DNA of 64,000 bases from Isoetes taiwanensis (Eukaryota; Streptophyta; Lycopodiopsida; Isoetales; Isoetaceae), in contig JAJEKV010000011.1 in the NCBI GenBank assembly GCA_021234155.1, positions 434,001 through 498,000 of the forward strand, written 5' to 3'. Positions 1 through 10,400 of the stretch are shown one piece after another (the stretch's first letter is position 1; each line of letters opens with the position of its first letter). The notes beneath the pieces were generated by a model. It searched no databases, was not told where the DNA came from, and worked only from the letters and a program-made list of their open reading frames with translations. A program made the position numbers and the translations under genes.

Positions 1-1147
1 TCTATGCTCAGATGACCTGCAAAATATCCCAGCATCGTGCGGGGAAGGAAAGTTGTTCTCGGCATTTTAAATCCTGCATCTACTTCTTATAGCACTGCAC
101 AAATTTGAAAAGTCTGTTGATTGGGAAACAGCTCCATTCTATCTCTTAAAATGGTCCTTTGGATTATAATATGTTTTTATACAATATTCTCATCAATATG
201 TACTGTCAATGTGGAACCGTTTATGATGCTCGAGAATTATTCCAATCCATGTTTTGCTAGTGTTTGCTTTGTCTATTGAATTGGGTAATGTGATGCGTTG
301 TAAATCTATATTTGCTGGTTTTAACAGTGACGTGCATTTCTATTGCCTCGTACTAGCGCAGAGATTAGTAGGTTTTGGATGCTAGCATATATAGGTAGGG
401 ATGTTGTTGCCTTAGAACAGGGACTGCAACTGGTTCTGCATTTGCTATGCTTTATTATGATGCTAGTGCTAGCAATAGAAGAAGGTTTATGGTTTGAGCC
501 ATAGAAGAAGCTAACTATAAGGATAGGTTTAGGTAGTTCAGTAGCATTAGTAGGTGTTGCATGGATGCATGCTTTGTGCTGCCCTTTGCATATGCACACA
601 TATGCTTAGTTCAATTAGTAATTTGAGTTAGTTGCTTAGTCTGGCTGATTGTGCACAGGCATTTGGTTAGTCTTAGTTGAGTACTTTGGATTTGATGTGT
701 GGCCTCCTTGGATGTGCACTTTGTAGATGAACTGTTCATGGACGTCCACTAGTTGTTGTGTGGATAATGGGATTATTCTATGGACATGTTGTGTATGCTA
801 GTGCATACGCTTGAAATAAGCTTGATTTTTGAGTTGTTCACCTAAGCTGAGGAAAGAGACACATATTACATTTCATGCTTTGAGTAACATATTAGGTGTA
901 CATTTCTTAGGCGTGGTGCACAACTCACGCTAAGAAATAAAAGTGTTTGGTTCTATTGGAAGATGTTAATATTTGCTGTCTAATTTTGAAAATTTAAGGA
1001 GTAGGTTATTTGCAATAGGCATTATTTTGGTTTATTGTGCTTGCTAGGAGATGCAATTTGCTTAATCGAAGACGCATGGTGGACATTAAAAAAAAAACAA
1101 AAAAGAGAGAGAGAGATTTTACGGTAGCTTTACGATTGAAGCAAATT
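1..1147. other. Stretch without recognisable gene
   Basis: AT-rich DNA on both strands with only short, unconvincing reading frames and no recognisable protein motif. A purine-rich run (poly-A followed by GA repeats) lies near 1088-1120. Nothing functional can be supported here. Confidence 0.5.
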
Positions 1148-1293
1148 CATGATCTTCCAACATCATTTAGGATCAAATAATTACAAACTTCTATAGAGAA
1201 AAAGGGGCCATCATTAAGCTATGATCTTCCAACATCATTTAGGATAAATAATTACAAACTTTTCTATAGAGAAAAAGGGGCCATCACTAAATA
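1148..1293. repeat. Tandem duplication, ~72-bp unit
   Basis: A segment beginning at the ATGATCTTCCAACATCATTT motif and ending in AGAGAAAAAGGGGCCATCA occurs twice in direct tandem with a few indels. It is non-coding and looks like a simple local duplication. Confidence 0.8.
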
Positions 1294-1679
1294 GATTGAA
1301 CTGGGGCAATAACACTAACACACCTCAGCAGATCATTAATGTCAAGAACTAACACACCTTAGCAGATTAATGTCAAGAACTTCTTCTGAACACATTAAGA
1401 ATATCTTTTGGTACCTTATACTTCATTATTGTTTACAATCGTGAGCACACAAGTTACTTCATTCGTGTTGATTTCGAATTATTGTACTTTTAGAGATACT
1501 TATGATGGTGCCTCATATGACGTTGTACTCATTATGTTGAACTAAGGATCCCCAGTCCTTCAACATATATTGATTGTACCTTTGTTTGATCAACAACTTT
1601 TTTATGATCTAATAAGTTTTGATGTACATGGAAAATGCACATGTATTTTGCACTATTTCTTTTTAACACTGACTATCTT

Positions 1680-2126
1680 CTACACGTGGTGTCTTTTGCA
1701 CTTAGTCGAACAAAAGAAATGTTCGCGGCAGCCTTGGCTGCCGCGATAAACAAGGCTGCCGCAATAAATTTCTTGTAACATTAAGTGACATCCTTGAGGA
1801 TAGTTTTTTACTTTAAAAAGTGTTTCTTGTGTCAAGGATTGTTGCTTCAAAAGTTGGAAGTAGGCACGAAGTTCCTTAGCCACATCTAAGACATTTGTGT
1901 TTGGATATTGGATGTCCATTAGAAGAAGGGGACAAACAAGCAATCTTTGCGTGATATCATATTGACACCATCTTTTGGACATATGGTGCACATAGCACAT
2001 CAACGTTGTCTGCGACTTTGCCCTAGTCACCATGTAACTCTTAGTCAATGTACATCTCATGTAACTCCTAGCCATGTGATTTCCATGTATAGAGATGTAT
2101 AATACGCCACAAACTAGTGCTTCCAT
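1680..2126 (-). CDS. Hypothetical 148-aa reading frame, possible gene fragment
   Basis: An ATG-initiated frame. The middle (residues about 65-115) reads like real protein, with motifs such as TNVLDVAKELRAYF and LTQETLFKVKNYPQG followed by a Tyr-Cys-Gly. The first 50 residues are Met/His-rich and look unselected, and the last 25 run through a GC-rich hairpin (1725-1762). I do not recognise a family. It may be the remnant of an exon of a transposon or host gene on the minus strand rather than a complete gene. No neighbouring exon could be joined to it. Confidence 0.25.
   Translation of the reverse strand: MEALVCGVLYISIHGNHMARSYMRCTLTKSYMVTRAKSQTTLMCYVHHMSKRWCQYDITQRLLVCPLLLMDIQYPNTNVLDVAKELRAYFQLLKQQSLTQETLFKVKNYPQGCHLMLQEIYCGSLVYRGSQGCREHFFCSTKCKRHHV
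1725..1762. repeat. GC-rich inverted repeat
   Basis: GCGGCAGCCTT and AAGGCTGCCGC form an 11-bp perfect stem, and a further GGCTGCCGCG lies in the loop. It stands out against AT-rich surroundings and may be a MITE remnant. Confidence 0.6.
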
Positions 2127-2621
2127 GCTTCTAGAGTACGGTCCACACTATATTTTTATAAATGCCAAGGGGATATTAATTTGATTATATCCAAATTTCC
2201 TCAAAAAATGGGAATCCCTTCAAAGGGGCTAATGAATAGGGTAACCAAAATGGGCATAGAAGTTTTTATGATTTTGCAACATAATGGGAAGTGCCGCCTA
2301 ATCTAAGACGGAACAAATTCCAACTTTCATATAATATGGGATCATTCGATGCTTAATTCGAAGACAAATTCCATCATTGGGCCATTATGCTAATAGAATA
2401 TTGCTCTGAATGGAGGCTCAGCGGCGCAAACATGTGCACACAAACTCAATGCGTCCTAAATCATTGCATTTCTGTTTAGCGTCCTAATTAACTGGGATAA
2501 CTTTCAGTGATTTATGTCATCGCTTAATCGACGTGAAATGAACACAGCTTGAGTGAGATTGTAATGTGGCAAATGCATTTTTATCAGTACCAAGTGAACA
2601 GACAGACTTGTAAGAGCTTTA
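2127..2621. other. Stretch without recognisable gene
   Basis: AT-rich sequence between two minus-strand reading frames. I see no motif, repeat or convincing coding sequence. Confidence 0.45.
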
Positions 2622-2993
2622 TCAAATATTGCATTCTGTACGTTTACAATTTGTCCGATTATAAGCATTAGGTGCTATTCCCTTTACATATTTTGTAGTA
2701 TTAGTCTCCATCATCTTATACTCCCTATTCTCCCGACGTAGAGTTATCTCTTGAAATTTAGGGACTTGAATGAAGCTTCTACCCATAGTAGACTCAATTA
2801 AAATACCAGAGCAGGAGCGCGGAACACCTTGGCTCTCGCGGGGAGGAATTACCATTTTTTTACCAACGAAAACACATCTGTTTACTTGTTGAATGCATAT
2901 GCTTTCACCTGTATCGTTTCTGATTTTGATGAGTTTGGGTCGCCCAAATGCAAAGCTCAGCAGCATCATAAAGCAAAGAATCTGGAAATCCAT
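2622..2993 (-). CDS. Small secreted cysteine-containing protein
   Basis: An intronless frame of 123 codons. The first ATG, at 2993 on the minus strand, gives an N-terminus MDFQILCFMMLLSFAFG, a convincing signal peptide with a hydrophobic core; the frame open upstream of it has no better start. The mature part (~105 residues) is basic, with five cysteines: SIC and RC near its N-terminus, SC in the middle, and NC and EC at the very C-terminus. It also has possible N-glycosylation sites (NDT, NTT, NRT). The protein is probably exported to the apoplast. I do not recognise the family; length and cysteine content would fit an antimicrobial-type or inhibitor-type peptide, but no signature supports either. 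The frame is clean, so it may be a real gene. Confidence 0.45.
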   Translation of the reverse strand: MDFQILCFMMLLSFAFGRPKLIKIRNDTGESICIQQVNRCVFVGKKMVIPPRESQGVPRSCSGILIESTMGRSFIQVPKFQEITLRRENREYKMMETNTTKYVKGIAPNAYNRTNCKRTECNI

Positions 2994-2999
2994 AGAAAC

Positions 3000-3717
3000 T
3001 GGCTCGTGAATCAACTCACTTGTCCTATTGCGATCTCGGATTTTACTTCACTTATTATGACCAATAGCTTCAACGAAAAGCCACATAACTGAGCAATAGC
3101 TTCCACTACAAGTCAGTGTTCTCATAATGACGTCGTTGACGTGGTCCACGCCCAAGTGTGATTCGAGCACGTGTTGAATTTTAAAATTTATTAATCGTCT
3201 AGGGTTGGTTCACACTATACGTTAGGGTTAGTTCAAGTTAAAGTAAAAAATAATACAAACATGTTCATGATTTTTTTATTTGGATGGGTGATTTTTGCAT
3301 GGCTCGCATGGCCAACCCTCTGGTCTTCAAAGAATTTATTCTTCGTCGTGTCGCACGTGTGAACAGCGTGTGTAACCTCATCCTAAACTTGACCAAACAT
3401 TGGGAGAACTTTGGGGTAGAAAAGGTTTTCTGGATTGCAAACTAAAGATTACTGGTTGTGTTAGTGCCTTGTAGGAATTTTGAAAGACTTTCATATATTT
3501 TTCTATAAGGATGATGAAAATCTCCAGTTGGAAACTTAAAATATCCGACTGTTTAGAGGAAAATTAGGAGATTTTTTTTTTGGTAGGCTCTAAAAGTCTC
3601 GCCAACACTGCCAATTTCCTGATGTCATATTGGGCTCACATTAAGCTATTACTAGTAATGGTGCCCAGCGTTGCTGGGCAAAAGTTGGTAACCTGTAAAT
3701 GATAGTCATGTGGATAC
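3000..3717. other. Stretch without recognisable gene
   Basis: Upstream side of the small secreted-protein gene. No clear TATA box or coding exon can be pointed to. A T-rich run lies near 3570-3580. Confidence 0.4.
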
Positions 3718-3908
3718 ACTGACGTCTTGGATTTGTTCACATTTACTTTTAATAAATTTGTTCACATTTATACTTTTAATGCATGTTGGATTTGTTCACA
3801 TTTATTACTTTTAATAAATTTGTTTACATTTACCTTTAATGCATGACGTCTTGTGTTTGTTCACATTTACTTTTTAATAAATTTGTTCACAATTACTTTT
3901 AATGCATG
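3718..3908. repeat. Tandem repeat, three ~62-bp units
   Basis: Three degenerate direct copies of a unit containing TTTGTTCACATTTACTTTTA and ATAAATTTGTTCACA, each ending near TTTTAATGCATG, followed by non-repetitive DNA. It is a non-coding minisatellite-like array. Confidence 0.8.
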
Positions 3909-5750
3909 GTAGTATAATTACACTATGTCATGCCTGTATAATGTTGTTGCAAGAAACATAGGAGCTAGAGGTCAGGATCAAGAGACATGGAAGCCAAAGC
4001 GTAGAAGAAATTCCATGACCACACTAAAGAGAGCTAGTCTTCTCATTTCTTATCTTTAGTTCAAGCTTATCTTTAGTTCAAGCTATTTTGCATTTTTATA
4101 CGGTATCGTTTGTTTGTGGAGGGACAAACAATTGTGCATGCAAAAAACCAAATTCATGGAATTAACCTAAAAGCATTATGAAATGGAAATCGAGAACCAC
4201 ATATATTTTACTCTAGCCTTTTGCGAAATGATTTGATTATAAACGTCTACGGTGCTAAATTTCATGTCCACTTTGCAATGTTCTATATTTTTTAAGGGAA
4301 TATCAAACTATTGGATTTCAAATTTTCTTGTAACTACTCATTTTGTTATGTGCATTTTGTTTTTCTTCAATTCCATACCCACTTGTCCAAGTTACTGACA
4401 TCTGAAACAGTATCAGAACAAATTGAGGACGAAAACCAACACTAAATTACCTTGCCCAATTAAGTTGGCTTACCTCATTCCAAACTTTCCCTTGAGATAT
4501 CCTTGGATATGCTGGAAGCTTTGGATGAGCAAATTTTATTGTATTTGAAGTTGCCAGTAATACAGGCTGTAAGGATAAACATCAGAGATAGATACATGTA
4601 GACAAATCCAGAGATGTTTTTGTAGTGAGCTGGAAATTAGTTACTAAGACAAAAGTATCTCTCAAAATCTTGGAGGTGCAGGGTTTATTTGGATATGAAG
4701 CTCTAAGCTCCCATTCTTTATTTTTCAGATACTTTGCCTTGGTCACAGAGATTCTGTTACCCTGCATTCCTTTTAACTCCTGTTTGTTCTGCATCTGCAT
4801 TATGTATTGTTGAAAATTATATGCACTGTATAAATCTGTATTAAAGATGAAGCATGGCCATGAGTATACAGTGTTAACAATTATCTAGCATTTTCAAAAC
4901 TAGAATCTCACCAAAACCTGACATGAATATGAGTGAAACATGGAGGGCGGATAGGTTAATTCGTTTTTGAAGCCAATAGAAATTTGGCAGATGTCCCCAC
5001 TAAAACGCAGCTTGGACTATAAACTTGTAACATGCTTACAAAAAGCATATATGCTTGATATTGAATATAACTCTAGCTAGTAGTTCTTGCGATATTGCAG
5101 ACGATCCCTGAAAGTTTAGCACCACCAGCTACCTCTTCAAGGTTGTCTTTCACATCCAAATTGATGAATAATGCTGTTCAACATCCATTTTTGTTATCGA
5201 CCATGAAGGTCTGCAAATAAAATATAATAGATGAGTAAAAGAATTAAAGAGCGCATACAACAGGTGTCTTCAACTTTCTGAAATTAAAAATACTATCATT
5301 GCAAACCATAAAATGCAGCTTCAAAGTGACAGGCTGTGGCTCTATTTGTAATTTCTAAAGCCACGTTTCCCATGGACCTTAAAAGTTACAGTGATAGAAT
5401 ACTCTAAATAATGTGTTATTCATAAAATTCCTGGAGATGTACATCACCACCAGCGTGGCAAACCATATTCCTCAGATGCCGACATGCCAACATAATCAGA
5501 GGAGTTGTAGAATGATGCTTCAGAGAAAAACAAAACTAACAAACACCGCTAATACCAGAAGCAAGATAATAAAATCATTCATGAAGAATGTTAGCAGAAG
5601 CAATAGGTATTGCCTTATAGAATGTTTGTTTGTCTAATAAGCATAAGATGCTTGTCTGGCTGCAAAGACATGGTAATACTTTGATTTAGATGGCTGCAAC
5701 AGAGAAAAACTTTAAGATGAATATATTTTTTTAAAAGTTTTCATATTACC
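3909..5750. other. Mostly non-coding; possible unrecognised exon remnants on the minus strand
   Basis: AT-rich sequence. A minus-strand stretch around 5100-5215 reads as DVKDNLEEVAGGAKLSGIVC and could be an exon, but I cannot place it in a family. A TTTTTGTAGTG at about 4613 resembles a CACTA terminus by chance only, because no subterminal repeats accompany it. Confidence 0.3.
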
Positions 5751-6551
5751 TCATTCGGCCTTGATAGTCAACAAAATAGGCTTTTCCAAGAAGTTCTCTT
5801 GAGCAGCTTCAAAACGCATCAAATTTCACACCAAACAGAGCTTTCTAAGCAGAGATATCGCACAAAATGTGTAGGGCTACCTTTGGGCTGCGGAAAAGGT
5901 ATTTGACAGTGGATGATAGTGTAAGTTTCTGCTACCTCAAGAAGACATTTAAACGGAACAAAATATTCAAACTTACATGGAAGAAGACCCCATTATCTTG
6001 CATCGTAGAAAGAAGGGTTTGCCTTTGCTATTGCATCTCTTGCATCAACTGCCTGCAACATGTAAGCTCCTGTAATATGCTGGCATCTAGATTGGGGTGG
6101 GTTTGCAGCTGCGAATTATGGAAGGCGAGCTCATTAAACCATTCTTTATCCAGGTCTTCAATCAAACTTTCTTCCAGGTATAGCTCCTTTAACCCTCTGC
6201 ATCATAAAAAGCTCTCAAAATTACTATGCATAGTATGTCACAGCAATGGCATAACAAAGAAGAAATGGCGAAAGCATACCTACAGCAATGGGCTACAGCA
6301 CGGACACCCTTGGTCGTAAATCCAGTACACTTATCCAATCTAAATACCTGCAATGAGCTAGAAAATGTGCGGGCTATGGATATCAGGTCTTCATCAATAA
6401 CTTCGAGGCGGCGAAGATGAATGGATTGAAGGGCAGGATGAGCCTTAAATTGTATAGCCGCCTTGGTAATCTCCAGAATCCATGGCCGAGCAAACCCACC
6501 CCAATCTTTGGGAAGCAAAGCAAAATCATAGGGCCTAGGTTTTCCCTTGGG
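5751..6551 (-). pseudogene. COI1-like F-box/LRR gene fragment
   Basis: COI1 is the F-box/leucine-rich-repeat jasmonate receptor subunit of an SCF ubiquitin ligase; the related TIR1 is the auxin receptor. One exon (about 6551 to 6280) reads KGKPRPYDFALLPKDWGGF, then RPWILEITKA, LHLRR-like SIHLRRLEVIDEDL and LQVFRLDKCTGFTTKGVRA. This follows the order of the COI1 LRR region (DWGG, HFRRM, LDKCSGF). A GT-AG intron (6197-6279) joins it in phase to CRGLKELYLEESLIEDLDKEW and FNELAFHNS, again matching COI1. The F-box and most LRRs are missing. A further short spliced-looking stretch (FLGKAYFVDYQGRMR, near 5750-5818) is not obviously from the same gene. The frame opens at MAATAAMVPKGKPRP, inside the first unit of a tandem duplication, so this is a truncated copy or captured fragment, not a full receptor gene. 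Confidence 0.65.
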
Positions 6552-6555
6552 CACC

Positions 6556-6916
6556 ATGGCTGCCGTGGCCGCCATAGCCCAAAAAAACGAACAGAACCCT
6601 AATACGTCCAAACCCCCTTTTTTTTTGCTTTTTTTTAGCTAAAAAGGCTTTTAACGTGACATCATCTACACCGTTGGGTAGATTAATCCGGACCGCCCAA
6701 TTTAGGGCTCGGTGCACTACGCACTTACGGTATAACATGGCTGCCGTGGCCGCCATAGCCCAAAAAAACGAACAGAACCCTAATACGTCCAAACCCCTTT
6801 TTTTTTGCTTTTTTTAGCTAAAAAGGCTTTTAAAGTGACATCATCTACACCGTTGGGTAGATTAATCCGGACCGCCCAATTTAGGGCTCGGTGCACTACG
6901 CACTTACGGTATAACA
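6556..6916. repeat. Tandem duplication, 181-bp unit
   Basis: The block starting ATGGCTGCCGTGGCCGCCAT and ending CACTACGCACTTACGGTATAAC occurs twice head to tail (6556-6736 and 6737-6916), nearly identical apart from homopolymer length. The first copy overlaps the N-terminal codons of the COI1-like fragment. High identity means a recent duplication. Confidence 0.9.
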
Positions 6917-7295
6917 TTATAATATAAGAAAGATGAATGTCAACGCGGGGCACCCTTTACTAGAGACTAATTAAGGCTTCTAGGAGTCTTACGCAGGAAC
7001 AGAACGCGGACCCATTATATGAAATATTAATAATTATAGTATAGCAATCATAGGCATCACTATAATTATAGTAACAGCTTGGCACCATTAAACATATGTG
7101 CTGGCACATATACGATGTTTATTCTTCTTTTTAGGAGTTGAAATTTCCTTTTCTAGAAATGTAAGTGTGATAGCTTTATATGATATGATGAATATGTCAG
7201 TACTAGATCTAAGGAAAATTTAGAATTTCTATCTAGTTTCAGACTTGATCTGAAAAAACTCTTTCTATGTGATACAGTGATAATTGTGGCTCATA
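6917..7295. other. Intergenic, possible promoter of the membrane-protein gene
   Basis: AT-rich sequence with repeated TATAATTATAG-like runs around 7035-7065. It may hold the promoter of the plus-strand gene downstream, but no specific element stands out. Confidence 0.3.
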
Positions 7296-7880
7296 ATGTC
7301 AAAAGTCTGCGCAAATCTAGATCTACCACAAATACCAAATGTTTTCTACGAAGCAATTACTTCACCAAAGCACAACGCAGCCTACAACTTGTTGGTAAAG
7401 GATGAGAAGATGTACAGGAAACGAATATATCGTGAAGCCCAAGATCGAAAAAATTTAAATAACAAAATCTACCAATTACTCGGATTATATGCTGTTTTCC
7501 AAGGGGTAATCATTAGTACAGTTTCTCAGTCGACTATTGTGAGTCCCCGCTTGTCTTGGATGCCTGTTGCTTTATCTGTCATTGCATCAATTATTGCATT
7601 TTATGGGCTCTCTGATAAATCAAATGAGAAACAGTACCTGGATAAGAAAAGGAAAAAGCACAAGCTACTTGAACGCCGAATATACGATAATGTCCAGAAC
7701 CTTAAATTTAAGGGAAAGGGTTTTGATCTGGAGAATCATTATAAAATGCGGAAGCAGGATTCTGAGAAGGATGAGACCTCTCAATCATGCTTTTTCCTAC
7801 CACACATTTTTTTGTTGATGTTTTCCTTACTTGTTCTGCTATTGTTGTTTTATTATATATATGTACCGCATAGCGTGTGA
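7296..7880 (+). CDS. Small multi-pass membrane protein, paralogue of the locus at 47.7-48.4 kb
   Basis: An intact frame of 194 codons, taken from the ATG at 7296 because the frame upstream has no better start. The N-terminal third is charged and helical (LLVKDEKMYRKRIYREAQDR), followed by the signature NLNNKIYQLLGLYAVFQGVI. Hydrophobic stretches lie at about residues 62-78 and 88-106, then a basic loop (KKRKKHKLLERR) with KGKGFDLE, then a strong C-terminal membrane helix (LLMFSLLVLLLLFYYIYV). I do not recognise a named family, but the locus at 47741-48443 codes for the same protein type (VYREEQDLRNVNNEIYQLLG, HGKDFDLN), so this is a genuine conserved gene family. The role is unknown. It lies just outside TE-A. 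Confidence 0.6.
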   Translation: MSKVCANLDLPQIPNVFYEAITSPKHNAAYNLLVKDEKMYRKRIYREAQDRKNLNNKIYQLLGLYAVFQGVIISTVSQSTIVSPRLSWMPVALSVIASIIAFYGLSDKSNEKQYLDKKRKKHKLLERRIYDNVQNLKFKGKGFDLENHYKMRKQDSEKDETSQSCFFLPHIFLLMFSLLVLLLLFYYIYVPHSV

Positions 7881-8229
7881 ACCTGTGAAGTTGGAATTAC
7901 AATAAGCTCCAACCGGTTGTTTAGTAATCGATTCCCATAAAGTTTGCATATATGGCTTTGTTATCGTATAGTCCCCAAGGTGGCTTTGTCTTTTCTTCTA
8001 AAGCGTGTATTTTTTGTTTCTTTCCTTTCTTTTTTGGAAAAAGGATAGAGTACCATTGTCAACCTAATACAGAACAAAGTTGCAACAGAAGGTTGCAGCA
8101 CCAAACACAACTACAAAGAACAGTTTCATTAAAGTTGGAAATTTCGTGATTCCATTTTCGCTCGAAATGAAATTGTTCGTTGTTTTTTCACACATTCAGC
8201 AATCAAATCTGCGCTATTTACTTGAAAAT
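7881..8229. other. Flank between membrane-protein gene and TE-A
   Basis: AT-rich, pyrimidine-rich DNA with no gene. The outer limit of TE-A should lie here or slightly upstream, but I could not find a terminal inverted repeat. Confidence 0.35.
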
Positions 8230-8462
8230 GCACAATGATCAGCATGAAAACCGCTCTATTTGACACGCAATGGGGCGGAAATCGACGGGCGCAACAACCA
8301 GGTTGCGCCATTTGAATAAAAATTGGAAAAAAAGCAAGAAAATCGCTGCATTTGAAATGAATCATAAGGAAAATACACGGAAAAAAAGCAAACAAATAGC
8401 GCGGCCGCGCAGTCTGCCGCAATATATTCACATTGCAAATGGCGCTGCTGCGCTATTTGCTT
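8230..8462. repeat. Palindrome cluster 1 of TE-A
   Basis: Variants of AAATGGCGC-n-GCGCCATTT occur here: GCGCCATTTG near 8306, AAATAGCGCGGCCGCGC near 8393, and the fuller palindrome AAATGGCGCTGCTGCGCTAT near 8437. The same motif recurs at 10.3, 33.0-33.2 and 34.5-34.65 kb, always in non-coding parts of TE-A. It is probably the transposon's own binding site for a DNA-binding protein. Confidence 0.65.
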
Positions 8463-8840
8463 TAATGAAATCGTTATTCTTACAGAGTAGACAACACATC
8501 GTCATAGAATATAGCATCATTTTTTACATAAAGCTAAGGCATAATGACAGGCATCGTATTATTATATAACAACAAGTAAGATATACAAAAGGGGCAAATA
8601 CAGTAAGATCGTATGTTTTATCAGTATTCAAAAGAGTAACCAGTACAGTAATTATTAATACCAAAGAGGTAAATCTTATATACAAGTATGATATGCAAAT
8701 CAGTTTTCAATATTCCTCACCAAAAACAGTAGAATCTGCTTTATCAATATCATCCGGGTTAATCTTACTGAGGTCAATCTGCGTCTCTGTGTCTTGTACC
8801 ACTTGTTCCCCGGATCCTGTGGCGCCTCATTCACCAGCCT

Positions 8841-8904
8841 GTGATGTCTCTCCTCCACCACCATGTGATGTCTCTCCTCCACCACCATGTGATGTCTCTC
8901 CTGT
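8841..8904. repeat. 24-bp coding repeat
   Basis: Three tandem units starting at 8841, 8865 and 8889 (GTGATGTCTCTCCTCCACCA type). On the minus strand they encode the repeated GETSHGGG tail of gene A. The count probably varies between copies. Confidence 0.85.
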
Positions 8905-10309
8905 AGTAGTCCCAGGCAGTGTCAAAAGTCGACGAGTGTCTATGGCTGATGGATCAAGCAAGGGATTAATGACGTTGTCAATTCTTTCAAGAATCCCTAG
9001 CATACATTGGATCTTTTTTGCATCATGCTCATAGGCCACACTACTCCGTTTTAACTGCAATGATGCCCTAGTAAAAGCCCCAGCAAGAAAAAAGTCCAGA
9101 ACAAAGTTACCTGGAGGGCAGAGCTTATCGACAAGGTATGCGGTTGTAGCAGGACCAACCTGCTTGTGAACCAAGTATTCCCCTTCCATACCTTGCCAAT
9201 CGTATTTGAACCTGTCCCTCAGAAGCTTGTTAGCCATATTCTCTGGTTCGGCACCAACTGCATCTTTAGGGGTCTTAGGAACTTCAAGTGCTTTCCGGGG
9301 ATGTTCACCATAAAATCTGAGATCCAGGTTTTCGTCAAGCTGAGCTTGGGCAGAGATCCTGGTGGCTAGAACCACAGCTGTTGGCTCCTTTATGCCACCA
9401 CCAGGTGACCACCCACTTTCCTCTTCATACATGCCTAAGTAAACTCTAGATCTGGATTCTAGTCTCTCAAGGGCAGTACCGAAGAGACTCGTATGTTCTG
9501 GCCTAGGAAAACATATTATCCAGTATGTCTCAACATCTGTCATCTTAGAAGCAGCATCAAAGAATTTGGCCAGAGTGGCGGGATCCCAAATCGGAGTAAT
9601 TTGCCTCGCATCCAAACAGATCATGCTGGCAGGCAACACGATCGGATCCTGGACAATCCCTCCACTAGAAACGCACTCCACATAAAATCTTTTCAACTCG
9701 TTCTCGGCCTCGGGCTTAAGAATCTTACGAATGGATCTGCCTAATGAGAAGGGCACATGACCATGGACGCCCTCTTTCAGTATTCCGTCTGAGACCCACC
9801 TATGATGTACCACACCCCAAGATAGGAGGGTTGAATCTGGGAATCCGTCGGACACCTTTCTCAAGTCCTCGAACTTTCTGTACTTGATTCCAAGTTCATC
9901 ATGGATGTAGTGGAGAATCTCCTTCTTCATGTAGGCAATCATCCTTAAGTTCTGTGCTCTTGTCTTAAAAAAACTTTCACCCTTATAATCGGATGTGACC
10001 TTTACATAGATGTCCCCCCTGATGGCTTCCTGGAAAACAGTTCTGCAATCTTCATAATCCAGGCCTCTCATGCATCTGAGGTAGTTGTCGCTAAAATAGT
10101 CACTATCCTTTGCCCAATTGACTACTATGGGTTTCAGCTCCCCCTTTTTCCATTTATTCCACATTTGGCGAAAGAGAGCGTAAATGTCGTCTGGCATAAA
10201 AACAAACCTGTTGACATCCTTGGTATGCTTTCCCCTGAGAATCTTGTCAATCATGTCCAGGTAATGCTGAAGGACAAACAAAATATGTTAGAGCTTGAAT
10301 GTAGCAAAG

Positions 10310-10400
10310 CAGGGTCAAATGGCGCCGCTGCGTCATTTAGGATCAAATGGCGCCGCCGCGCCGTTTGATGGCAAATGGCGCTGCTGCGCCATTTGATTTA
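10310..10400. repeat. Palindrome cluster 2, inside the gene A intron
   Basis: Three successive palindromes (AAATGGCGCCGCTGCGTCAT, AAATGGCGCCGCCGCGCCGT, AAATGGCGCTGCTGCGCCAT) spaced about 28 bp apart inside the intron at 10267-10415. Presence inside an intron shows they belong to the element and are tolerated within its transcript. Confidence 0.8.

Noticed and set aside
4610-4624. TTTTTGTAGTG, a possible right CACTA terminus
   Set aside because: No TGACGC subterminal repeats are near it, and it does not pair with the left terminus at 11396 beyond the first bases.
8270-8569. Lys-rich 99-codon plus-strand frame
   Set aside because: It overlaps the palindrome cluster at the edge of TE-A, has no motif, and its composition follows AAAAAAGC-rich DNA.
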